A stretch of 64,000 bases of DNA, taken from assembly GCA_037975125.1 (NCBI GenBank), contig JAJQOW010000014.1, positions 1,488,001-1,552,000 on the forward strand. Direction: 5' to 3'. Made by a program: the position numbers and the translations under genes. This stretch comes from Latrodectus hesperus. Taxonomy: Eukaryota > Arthropoda > Arachnida > Araneae > Theridiidae. Under the pieces are notes generated by a model. The model saw only the letters and a list, made by a program, of their open reading frames with translations, was not told where the DNA came from and made no database searches. Positions 1-9,978 of this stretch are shown one piece after another; within the stretch, counting starts at the first letter, position 1; each line of letters opens with the position of its first letter.

Positions 1-388
1 CACACTGTGCACTTAGTCTTCATTTAAATTTGAATTAATAAGAAAAATCTTTTCACAAAAATATATACGCAGGTCAATAAAGCTGATAGTATCAAGAAAT
101 ATGTTTTATTTAACTGATTTGAATTAAATTGATTTATTTAAGTTTTAAAAAAATGATTAAGTGATTTAATTGATTAAAAAATAGTTCATGTATTTAATTT
201 GAAAAAGGGATATTTATGTGTGGGTGAGGAAACACACACATATATGTCGGTCTAAATGATTTCGCATACCTTTTTTATTAGAAGATAGCTATATTTTCAT
301 GTTCACGTAACAACATTAATACTAGCTTTGAATTGAAAATAGAAAGCCCACCCTTTTTTAAATAAAGGCATTTATTTTGGTTTTGCAG
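1..388. other. AT-rich non-coding stretch
   Basis: No open frame with codon-like composition and no repeat ends are visible. The last part, 371-388, is a pyrimidine-rich tract ending in TTTTGCAG, which reads as a splice acceptor for the candidate exon that follows. Confidence 0.5.
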
Positions 389-590
389 ATCCAGTTGTTT
401 TAAAAAGCATTACCTTGATGTTTGTGCGGCCGGAACTTTTGATGAACTGATGAAATACATGAAGAGATTTAAAATTCCGGGTGTTCTTTTCCGAAAGGCA
501 GATGTGTCGTTGTTTATTGAGCCAAATACTGAGGCATGCAACAGTTGTGTCATGATTTTTATGATAAATATAAAAAACAAAGTTAAATGA
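389..590 (+). CDS. Candidate host exon (unrecognised protein, 3' end)
   Basis: Directly after a good acceptor (TTTATTTTGGTTTTGCAG) there is an open frame of 66 codons (390-587) ending in TGA at 588-590. The reading phase takes one base from a preceding exon. The peptide begins SSCFKKHYLDVCAAGTFDEL and includes KRFKIPGVLFRKADVSLFIE. Its composition is mixed and protein-like (Cys, Gly, Pro, charged residues), unlike the Ile/Lys/Phe-rich translations of the surrounding AT-rich DNA. There is no ATG at the start, so it would be an internal or terminal exon with the rest of the gene left of the window. I do not recognise the family. The frame might instead be left through a donor inside the exon. 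Chance openness is possible, but the acceptor plus composition favour a real exon. Confidence 0.4.
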
Positions 591-1736
591 GGTTGTTCTG
601 AGATTCACGGAAGTTCATTATTTTACATTAATACAGTCTGCCCTAATAGGGACCTGGGACAAAATCCTTTTTGGAAGACCTTCTCTGTCGAGATATAAAC
701 CAAACTTGATAAACTTATTTTATAAGTTTTTCCCCTCCTTATAAATAAATAACAAGAAAATTGACTATAACCTAAAATACTTATGTAAAAGTTTCTACTA
801 CTTCCAATGGTCAGACGAATTATCGTTCTGTTAATTTTATTGATTTTCTGACAATGCAATTGAGTTTTACGCAGTTGCGATTAGGATGACCAGTCATGTG
901 GCTGAAGTATATGAACTTTTCACGAGTTTCCGAAATGCAGTTTTCTGATTGTAAACACTGTCATCTGGCAACGAAAAATTCATATCCTTTCAGACATTAG
1001 GAGGGAATTCATCTAAATTTTCGCAGTTACGATGGCTCAATTCAGCCAATCAAAAACCTGTAACTTTGTATACATTTTGCGTTAGTTAAAGAAACAGGCT
1101 TTTGATGGACCAAATTCATCCACCATAGTTGCGAAAAATTTAGCCGATAGATATTTTGTGTTCATACAACTGATTAATGGAGAAACTAACATAAAATTGA
1201 CGTATTTAATAAAGTATTGATATTTTGTTTAAAAAAATTATTAAAGAAGAAAGGTAAAATAAATTTTATATTGAATTAGCAGGTACCCTTTGATTTGGGG
1301 GCCCGGGGCAACAGCCCCGAATGCCTTAATCAGACTCTGAATACAGTTACTTTGCTTGAATTCATAGGATTGGCAGAGAAAAACAAAAATAATTTATAGA
1401 TAATAGAATGATTTATAAAGCTGATTAACAATAATAATTTAAAGGCAACACAATTTGGACTTGAGAATTCTGCGCTTGAATGTACGAGTATTAAGTTGGC
1501 CATCCGCGGCCTTCATCGTTTCTTTCTGCATTTATTTGAATACTGAAAAATGATAATCGATTTTGAAACATAAATAACTGTACGAATCTCGATAACATTT
1601 TAATAATTTCTCCTCAAATGTTAATAGTTTTCCAAACAATAAGTCCATATAACTTAAACAAAAGAGCTGAAAATCGGCTTACGGCATATTTTACAAAAAT
1701 ATGTGTATTAAATGAAATTGATGAGATATATTTTGG
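591..1736. other. AT-rich non-coding stretch
   Basis: No convincing gene, repeat end or RNA. Short frames on either strand (for example 623-859 minus, 1618-1878 plus) lack domain motifs. If 389-590 is a terminal exon, its 3' UTR would lie at the start of this stretch. Confidence 0.4.
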
Positions 1737-1747
1737 CAGTATCAGCT

Positions 1748-2278
1748 GCTTCTTCTTCTTCTTAGAGTTGGGTTTGTATTATATTGGGCACCTCTGCTTT
1801 TATCAGCATTTTGTACTATTCACTCCAAACCCAGTGTTTCCTAGTTCCAGTTGCTCGGGTCACCCACTTTATTCATAAAGTCCAATAACCCTTTCATGGA
1901 GTCTAGGTGTCACTCTCTAGTATGGATGATGCCTAAAGAAGTTCATCTAGGGAGGGCAAGAGCCTCGCATTCGTCAATGATAGGCTTGGCCGTTTCTTCT
2001 TGCGTATGACATTTCCTGCAGATAGGGTCTTGCTGTCCCATTTTATGGAGGTGTTTTCTGAAATAGTAGTACCCAGTGATGAAGCCTATGATGAAACGTA
2101 TCTTCTGCCTAGAGCATCTTAGAATTTCAGAGGAAATCCTCGCTGATGATCCACAGATCATACTTTTAGCGTGGGTTTGACCAGGAGTGTTGAGCCAAGC
2201 TTCATACACCTTCCGTTTTTCCCAACTAAGAACATTGGTTTTTGTGGTCTTCAAATTGATCCCACAAAAAGTTTCTGC
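1748..2278 (-). mobile_element. 5'-truncated LINE with (AAG)n tail, 11-bp TSD
   Basis: The insertion lies between two copies of cagtatcagct (1737-1747 and 2279-2289). On the minus strand it runs from a 5' truncation inside ORF2, through the stop codon, a roughly 180-base 3' UTR and an (AAG)n tail, seen on the plus strand as CTTCTTCTTCTT at 1748-1760. The same 3' UTR follows the copies at 21347-21536 and 23566-23756. The exact duplication and simple-repeat tail are standard products of target-primed reverse transcription. It carries only the C-terminal region of the LINE protein. Confidence 0.85.
1943..2254 (-). pseudogene. LINE ORF2 C-terminal fragment (after RNase H, zinc motif)
   Basis: About 103 codons remain open. 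The fragment corresponds to the region after the RNase H domain in the better copy at 22621-23565. It carries a Cys-rich end motif of the form CRKCHTQEETAKPIIDECEA, a CCHC-like arrangement in which the usual His is replaced or shifted. In the full protein this C-terminal knuckle is presumed to bind nucleic acid. The fragment cannot act alone because reverse transcriptase, endonuclease and RNase H are all absent. It differs from the 21 kb and 23 kb copies by scattered substitutions. Confidence 0.8.
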
Positions 2279-2289
2279 CAGTATCAGCT

Positions 2290-5200
2290 TACTGAAGACT
2301 GGATTGATTATTAAAAAGTAGTTTTGGTGTGTTTACGAAAATCCTCAATTAAGTTTAATATTCTTCCGGAATATTTCTTAAAGTAATAATATTAATGCTA
2401 TTACAAATTATAGTAGTTTATGCTTATGGTGGTGTGCGGAGCTCCTGCATCTAAGCACATTTTTTGTAGGGTCTTATTTTAATTTCCTGGTTTCGAACAC
2501 GAATTTCATTGAAAAGTATCTTTGACAGAAAATGTTTCGAAATGAACGAGATGAGATCTTAAAAAGATAAAACATCAGGCCAAGTAACAATTTCAGAGCC
2601 CTGAAGAACGGAATTTTAATCTTAAAAAATGAAAATAAATAAATGAAATAATCTTGTATTTAGTTATTATAAAAAGTGCTTCTGTAATTAGGAAACAGCA
2701 TCGATTTCGTATTTTTGGAAATGTATAAGAAAACTGAAAAACACAGGGTGCTCATAAAACGTCTGCACATTTCGTTTGTCAATTATTTATAAAAATAATG
2801 AGGATGTAAGCAAATACAAAAAATATTTATAAAATTGAGGATGTAAAAAACCGTATGGCATTCGTGGCAAGTAAAACTCTAAAAATAGTTTAGTATGGAA
2901 ATTTCCATTAAAATTCGTACATTTCTCCGGTTCAATATCACTTGGGACAACTTTAATATCCTTTCGCTTTTGCCCGTACTTGATAATAAAACTACACTTT
3001 CCTTTTTTTTTTTTTTTTTTTTTTTTTTGTTTATTACAAAAAATTTGCCATTGTTTAGTTAGTAGCTAAGCAACTTAAAGCTTTTAGAAAGGAATGTAAA
3101 GTTGAACGGGGGAACATTTTTATGGATGCTGGACCGTCTTCATGGATCGCAAGAAAGGAAAGTGGAAAACTCCCAAACACCTACCCCAACAAACGTGCTT
3201 TCAAAAAATCATCTATCTTCCGTTGTTCCACTTTGTCTGGTATCAAATCCGAGACCTTTCGATCGAAAGAACCCATACTCCATTAGTCTATCCTACATTT
3301 TCCTATCTCCTACCATTAGGCCATGATTAGGATTTAAGAGAATTAAAGCGCAATGTTGTATTTACTTTTGATGCGTGTTGCTCTACATTGCGATGCTTTG
3401 TTGGAGTGGATGAGAATAAAATCCACCTGATGAGGAAACATGGTTTGTAATTTTTTGAATGACCACTTCAAAGGAGATTGTCCACCCACATCACCCGATG
3501 TGACAACCCTGGATACTTTCAAATACAGATTTGTAAAAAAAAAATTGTTTACAGGAGCAAAATAAAAAAAATTCGCTGATTAATGAACAGAGCTACAATC
3601 ACAAAAGCATCTATGAACGCTGAGATGTTTTTCCGTATTTGACGAGAGTTATATTTTCCGTACAGCAAAAAATAGACGTGGCAGTTTATTAACAAAGCCC
3701 ATAAAAAAGTTTTCTATCTGCAGTTATTGATGTCATTCATTAAAATTTATCTTCTTTACTTTATGAATTATTAAACATCAAAGTGAGCCCAAAATTCCTT
3801 AAGCACCATTTCTTTTGCTAGGACTTTTCTTCGTCAGAGCTGATGAAAAATATCAAAATAAACATTCCTGATTTTGTATTTATAGTAAAACTATTATTTG
3901 TAAGAAATGTATAGATAGCTTTCCTTTACGTACGATAAAAGTTTTATAAATCTCTAAAATCTATATTAAAATAAAAATAATCTTCCTTAGAAATTATATA
4001 TATTCTTAGAATATTATTAATTATCCCATGATATTAATAATTTTTCTCATTGTTATCAGAATATAAATAATTTTTAAAAATATTATATTGTAAGCATTTT
4101 GTTACATTTTTAAACAAAATATATATATTAAAAATGCTTATTAAATATCTCATAAAATTTTAATGGATGTATTTGCAAACATTAAATTAATTTATTTTAT
4201 AAGGTCATTTATATTGAAAATCATTGAATCGAAGGATTAACTTCCTCATATTATTTAAAATTTTTATTTAGTAAGTTTTCAGTTTTTCACTGACATTTTG
4301 AATTTGAAAAGAGTAAACATAAAAAAAAAACTTAAACTAGCTTCTAAGTAATGTAAATATCATAAAATTAACTAAAAATCTTTATTCTTTATTAATGCTT
4401 CTATGATAACCACAGAACATAACTATTGAAATAAGCAAGCACGTAGTCAGATTATAAAGAAATCCGAAAATACAGTTTTATTACTAATTTATGAGATTTA
4501 ATTGAATATTTTTTAAGATTTTTACTTTGTTCATATAGTTAGTACACGATATGAAAATCTCTCAATTATTTGATAATCAAATACTTATTTTTATATAGAT
4601 ATAATAATGTGTGATTAATTTACATTTCACTAAGTTTTATGCATCTAATAAATAGTTTAACTTCATCTTAAGCTTTTAAATATTTTGAAATTATTTAAAA
4701 ATACAGTAGAATGTCATTTAATTTAAGAAAATAAATCTAAAAATAATATATATTAGCATTACTTATTCAAAATAGAACAGTTTTATTATTATTATTTAAT
4801 TTATTTTATTTATTTATTTGCTTTTGCTTATGGCAACGAGAAAGAAACAGTTAAAATTTATTGACTTCCTATTAAAACGTTAGGTATGTGGCAAACATAG
4901 GAAATGTGACATTAGCAATCTGGTATTGTAAATCGTCTAACATTCTTTGTTCGAAATAAAATGATTTTAAATAATGTTAATTCGCATTGGAAGAACATTC
5001 TCTATTGTCAGAAAAACAAAGGCATCCAAATATTTAAACTGATAAAATTTTGTTGAAATACATAACAATATTAATATAAAGAAAAAAAAGCTAGCAATGC
5101 AAATTAACGTTATTAGTGTAAAATAAAATGATTTAAAAATTTTTTGCTTTTTATAATTGGCAACAACATTTTCACCAACTGAAAAATGTTAAGTAAAATT

Positions 5201-5333
5201 TTCCTTCCAAGTAAAATCAATTTGCTACTACTTTTGATTTTCTCACTCTTAAGCTATATTCATCATAAGAAAAATTTCGCTTGCAATATTGCAGGGTCGA
5301 AGACACTGATTTCAGATCGAAAAGTTCACTTAC
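2290..5333. other. Long AT-rich intergenic or intronic stretch
   Basis: About 3 kb without a supportable gene. It contains a 26-base T run (3003-3028) and a weak hairpin near 3828. A transposon-end-like start (CACAGGGTGCTCATAAAA near 2743) has no partner that I can find. Frames at 3102-3330 overlap each other in different phases and show no domain. Confidence 0.4.
3003..3028. repeat. Poly(T) run
   Basis: Twenty-six consecutive T residues. On the minus strand this would be a poly(A) tract, as left by a retroposed transcript, but I could not match the neighbouring bases to a known element in the window. Confidence 0.8.
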
Positions 5334-5411
5334 CTGCTTATTCGCCATTGTGCGCATCCAGAAAAATCGTCTGCTCGAGTTAACAAAGAACGCGTCCTTG
5401 GCGAATCTCAT
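5334..5411 (-). CDS. Candidate host first coding exon
   Basis: On the minus strand an open frame from ATG at 5411 encodes 26 residues (MRFAKDAFFVNSSRRFFWMR followed by TMANKQ). It ends exactly at a strong donor, CAG|GTAAGTGA, read at 5334-5336 and 5328-5333. Further in-frame ATGs lie at 5357 and 5348. The peptide is rich in Arg, Ser and aromatics and nearly free of acidic residues, as in mitochondrial presequences; that is inference only. The DNA upstream (5440-5560 and 6140-6300) is unusually GC- and CpG-rich for this window and could be leader and promoter. I found no second exon with confidence in the AT-rich DNA below 5217. Confidence 0.3.
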
Positions 5412-5552
5412 GTGCAACAACAAATATCGTCCTTGCCCTTGAAGTAGAGGCTTTTATTTTTGGAAAGTTAAGAAACCTCTCTCAGAGACCTCTGGAGGGA
5501 AGGAGGGAAGTAGAACTCCGCTCAACCGAATCGCACAGCAGAAGATGGCGAC

Positions 5553-5843
5553 CTAGTTACTCTCATCGGAATAACGGATCTGCTTAACTCCTAAGTTACG
5601 TTCGAATTTTCGGAGATTTTTGGAGGAGAACGGTTTATATATCATTCCTAGAACCAATTCCCTCCCACTTCTGGTCAATTGTCGTTTAGCGTAACATGAT
5701 TTAACTAGTTTATCACTATCAGTTAATCGCCTTCCACCTGTCATCTTGTCGAATTTAGTTTCCTCGACAGTTTCCGAATATTTAATGTCATGACGCAGAA
5801 TCAAAAGATTTTCTGGAACACATTGGCGTTTAGAAAAATTCAC
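5553..5843 (-). other. Unassigned open frame upstream of the candidate first exon
   Basis: A 96-codon frame on the minus strand opens with GTG and has no conserved motif that I recognise. It lies in the GC-richer patch upstream of the 5334-5411 candidate exon and may be leader sequence rather than protein-coding. Composition is mixed, with many Lys, Arg and Ser residues. Confidence 0.15.
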
Positions 5844-6139
5844 ATAAACAACAAATATTTTTCAAAAATAACTAGATTAAAAAAAAAACCATTATAAATC
5901 AATAAACTTAAAATCAGTTATTCTCCAAACAATAAAAAATTTGAAAGCAAAGATTATCCAAAAAAAAGCACTTCTATTGTTAAAAATGTTTGAATGTAAA
6001 GAGAGTAAGAAATAATTTTTACAGTTCTTAACTACAGTTTACTGTTTCTTATCTACATTAAATACTAGTTTATAAAACAAATTTTAACATAATATTTCCT
6101 AAATACATAAATTTTGGATTATTTAAATTTCAGAATAGT

Positions 6140-6310
6140 ACATTCTTTCCGGGGAGGGGGCATGGTTGTCTCGAAGAACAATACGTCATTCCCTCAGAAA
6201 GGTTTCTATACATCACTCGGTCGGAGACCATCGAGCTGAGAAACTTCATGCCCGTTCGAAGTTCCATTGTCCCCCTGCTGACGTAACGTGAACCGGATCA
6301 TGTCAGTGGT
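6140..6310. promoter_or_regulatory. CpG-containing GC-rich patch, possible promoter
   Basis: This patch is clearly richer in G+C and CpG than its surroundings and contains TGACGTAA near 6280, a CRE-like octamer. It lies upstream of the minus-strand candidate first exon at 5334-5411. A promoter role is inferred from composition and position only. Confidence 0.2.
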
Positions 6311-6616
6311 TCAAAAATTCGAGGCAGTTTACTGCATTAAACGGCTTTGATTGACAGAAATGAGCAACAGAATGAACTGCAGTAACCCTAATCTATAACG
6401 TAATCTTTTGATGTAAAACTATTTTTAGCTGCACTGGATGAAGCTTTGGTAGGTGCAATTAGTACTGCTGAATCTAATCATTCAGTTGGGTTAACACTTT
6501 GATTTTCAGTTCGAGTCTTTTGTTTTCCTCGACTCCTACCTCTTGTACTATCAACTGCAATCGTTCTGAATCTTCTTTGAACTGCAGGTCCTGCTCAAAT
6601 GAGGTCTTGCGAACAA

Positions 6617-6752
<136 letters not shown>

Positions 6753-8314
6753 TGTAAAAAAAACGGAAGAAATGCAGTAAAAATCACTGTTATTTAAATA
6801 GCTGTCATAGGAACACTAATGATTACAGTAAATTTTACTGTAAAATTCAGCCCCAGAAAATCGTTTGCTAATTGGCATGCGCATTGAATTGGCGGGATAA
6901 AAGTTTCTTCTGTTCCTGTGACAAATGAATGGTTGTTGAAAATTCCTGATTTTTCTTTCGTTGTAAAATGATATAATTTATTGTATATTAACTAAATATC
7001 ACATAATTTTTTATATTTTCTAAATAATTCTTTTTGATTAGAATTTTATTTAAAAATGTTTATTTTTTAATGCAGATCATTAAATTGCATTCTAATTATG
7101 ATCATTAGTTAAATTCCATTCTGTAACATGCATTAAAATAATCATTTTTTAGGCATAAATGTTTGTTAATTCTTTCAATAAAATATTACAAATAATGATA
7201 TTTATTAGAATAAATGTGTTTAGAATTTGCATGAGATGTAACAATGCATTTTAATGAAAAATGTAATGCTTTTTTAAATATCTATTTTTTTAAAATCATT
7301 ATTTTATTACTAATATATAAGAAATATTACTTTATTAAATACATATTAGGAAGTACTATTCGAATTAAACTCATTTATTTAGAAAATGTAATGTTTATTA
7401 TTTCATAACCATGATTAATTTCTTAAATTTATCTTACTAATTAGAACTTTAATTAAAAGTCTATTTGGGAAATTTTGTGGGTTGTTTGATATTTATAAAA
7501 CAAAATTTCAGGCAACACATTTTTTTGCAAAAAATTACATTATTATTGCAAATTTTACTTTATTTTATTAACAAATTGCAAAATTTGTAGTACTATTTAT
7601 GATTTATTTACATGTTAGTGAAGGAATCAGAAGCTCATAAAAAGAAAAGCTAATTTAAAATTATAATTAAGAAACAAATACACGAGTGAAAACATTGTAA
7701 TTTGTTGTTGCCTAACATATTTAAAATATATTGTGCTCAAGATTTTTCTAATACTACTGTGCGCATTAAATACTAACTTTTTAAAAATTTATAAAAATAT
7801 ATCTATGTTTTGGGAAAATAAGAATTTATACATGAAGAAAGTGTGTGATTTGTAAAGGAAGTTTTAAAAATAGAATAATTGCAAATAACTTTTAGTATTA
7901 AGACTATTCAGAGTAAAGCCTCTTCATATAAACTTCAGCCATATTTGAATAGGTATTGAGAGAGAGAGAGTTTTTGTAAACACGTGTATTTTTAAATGTT
8001 TTCCTTCATTGTGATGTCCGACAATTAGCCAAAATGCAGTGTATTTTTTGTTGTTATGATTGAAGAGGTTGTAAAATTGATGAGACTTTTGCATTTCAAA
8101 GAAAAGATATTACATGCCTGTTGATATTTCCACATTAAAAGAAAGATGGCCTTGCATATTTTTAAAGCAAAGCATTTTGGACCATTTTAAGTGTTTAACA
8201 TCTGTTGATTTAAATAAAAGACTTAAGTTTGCATTAGCTGACAAAATTAAAAGAATTGTTAATTTCTTAATAACTTCTCCTGGAGGTTGTAAAATACAAT
8301 CTTCAATCATTGAG

Positions 8315-8850
8315 CCCCCTCAGGGGGTTTACCTTCTTTAGGTAAACACGGGTGTCACAATCCCGAGGTACCCCAGTGATCTGTCCTCTACTTTCTTTTC
8401 CTCTCTCTTCTACTCTTCTGCTTTTTCTTCCTCTTCTCCCTCAGTGTGGTTGCCTCGCAAGAGGTTGAGGGCTCCCCTTGAGTAGCTTTCGCCGCTCTGT
8501 TGCTATTAGCTACTCTTGAGGACTAAATCACCCACGTGTTTGCCGTGCGTGGAGACCCGTGTCCCTGGAAAGGAGGGTCCTGGTAATTGAGGCCCCCAGA
8601 GACCAACACATTACTTTGGCCTCTGCTTCAGGTAAACGGGAGGTGTGTTGTGGTCCTCAGCACATCAATCGGCTTTATGGATCAAGCGATCGGTACATCT
8701 ACTGGGTGACTCGTTAAGGGTGGAGGCCACTTCAGGGATGTACTGTGAGCGTATAGGACCTGGCTAGCACTGGTGCAGCTGGTCTGCATCCCCTTGTTGG
8801 ACTCGGTGGTGGGTGGTGCGGTCAGGTCCCGAAATTTTAAAATTTTTATT
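8315..8850 (+). promoter_or_regulatory. LINE copy 1 5' UTR with terminal hairpins
   Basis: Two small inverted repeats stand at the extreme 5' end: CCCCCT-c-AGGGGG (8315-8327) and GTTTACCT-tcttt-AGGTAAAC (8327-8347). A pyrimidine-rich tract follows (8390-8450), then mixed sequence up to the ORF1 ATG at 8851. The same sequence, with about five differences in 515 bases, precedes ORF1 of copy 2. Full-length LINEs carry an internal promoter in this position. Whether the hairpins serve transcription, translation or RNA processing cannot be read from the sequence. Confidence 0.7.
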
Positions 8851-9978
8851 ATGGAGAATAAAAATTTTACTTTTCTCCCACGGGAGCACCAACTAGAAAA
8901 TTTAAAGCCAAAATTTTTTGTAATAAAAAGGAAAGAGGGAAATTTTACAACAGTATCTCCTTTCCTTATATCAAAAGGGATATCGGGTATTGTTGGGGAA
9001 GTTAAGAAAGTTCAGAAAATGCGCTCCGGTGACTTGCTTGTTGAGGCAGCATCTGACTCACAAGCAGAAATTCTGGCAAGCATGAAATCCTTGGCAAACT
9101 TGGAAGTGACTGTTTCACCTCACAGCAACCTTAACTTTTCTTGTGGAGTTATCTCAGCAAGGGATTTATTATACTCGCCGACGGAAGAGATTCTTGAAAA
9201 TTTACAGAATCAGAAGGTCTGTGGCGTAAGACGCATCACAGTCAGACGGGATGGCAAAGTTATTGATACTAAGCACCTTGTTCTGACTTTTGCGACGCCA
9301 GACCTTCCGCAGTATGTAAAAGCTGCGTACATGAACTTACCCGTCAGGCCATATATTCCAAATCCCTTGCGATGTTTCCAATGTCAGCGCTTTGGACACT
9401 CGAGAAACGCTTGCAGAGGCAAAATCACCTGCGCCCGCTGCGCGGTGGTAGGCCATGATAGTTCCAACTGCACAGCGAAGGAGAGGTGTGTCAACTGTCA
9501 AGGTGACCATCCCTCCTATTCTCGAAGTTGTCCTCAGTATTTGCTGGAAAAGGAGATAGCCACGGTTAAGGTTAACCATAAATGCTCATATCCTGAGGCG
9601 AAACGATTAGTCACTTCTCGCACTCCTCAATCAGGAGTTAGTTATGCCAATGCTGCCAGAAAAGTCACCAAATCGAGCAGCACACAAACTGAAACGTTTT
9701 CTGTTTCCCCAGTAAGATTACCCCAAACATCTGAAAAGCCAAAGTTTAAAAAAACTCCAACATTTTCAAAAAAAGCTCCTTTTGCCAAATCAAAAGCAGA
9801 GAAAGCTTTAAAATTAAAAAAAGCAAAATTATCTGCAGTTTCCACCCATAATGCTTTCTCTTGCCTGGAGACTGACGCGGTTTCTCTATTTCCCTCGGAC
9901 GATGATGGATCGTTCGAGGATATGACAGAAGACCCGCCTTCCAGCTCCAGTAAAGGAGCTCTTAAAACTAAACAATAA
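8851..9978 (+). CDS. LINE ORF1 nucleic-acid-binding (Gag-like) protein, copy 1
   Basis: 375 codons from the first ATG (MENKNFTFLPREH). The same frame is open from 8773 without an ATG, so 8851 is chosen; copy 2 starts at the equivalent ATG. The central part has an RRM-like/PRE_C2HC-type domain (VRRITVRRDGK). Three zinc knuckles follow at about residues 174-227: CFQCQRFGHSRNAC, CARCAVVGHDSSNC and CVNCQGDHPSYSRSC. Then come EKEI...CSYPEA, typical of I-factor-like ORF1 proteins, and a Lys/Ser-rich tail. It would coat the LINE RNA in the ribonucleoprotein particle. The frame is undamaged. The ORF2 reading frame starts at once, in the -1 phase relative to ORF1. Confidence 0.9.
   Translation: MENKNFTFLPREHQLENLKPKFFVIKRKEGNFTTVSPFLISKGISGIVGEVKKVQKMRSGDLLVEAASDSQAEILASMKSLANLEVTVSPHSNLNFSCGVISARDLLYSPTEEILENLQNQKVCGVRRITVRRDGKVIDTKHLVLTFATPDLPQYVKAAYMNLPVRPYIPNPLRCFQCQRFGHSRNACRGKITCARCAVVGHDSSNCTAKERCVNCQGDHPSYSRSCPQYLLEKEIATVKVNHKCSYPEAKRLVTSRTPQSGVSYANAARKVTKSSSTQTETFSVSPVRLPQTSEKPKFKKTPTFSKKAPFAKSKAEKALKLKKAKLSAVSTHNAFSCLETDAVSLFPSDDDGSFEDMTEDPPSSSSKGALKTKQ

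Noticed and set aside
2743..2765. Transposon end CACAGGGTGCTCATAAAA
   Set aside because: It resembles Tc1/mariner-type ends, but no inverted partner could be found in either direction.
3828..3850. TTCGTCAGAGCTGATGAA hairpin
   Set aside because: Short, with one mismatch, and no associated gene or second copy; likely chance.
8315..8400. HDV-like or hammerhead ribozyme at the LINE 5' end
   Set aside because: The expected invariant bases and nested pairing are not visible by eye; only simple hairpins are supported.
8773..8850. Longer ORF1 starting upstream of the ATG (and 26606-26641 in copy 2)
   Set aside because: These extensions begin at GTG, lie in the conserved 5' UTR, and in copy 2 the peptide differs completely; the ATG at 8851/26642 is the consistent start.
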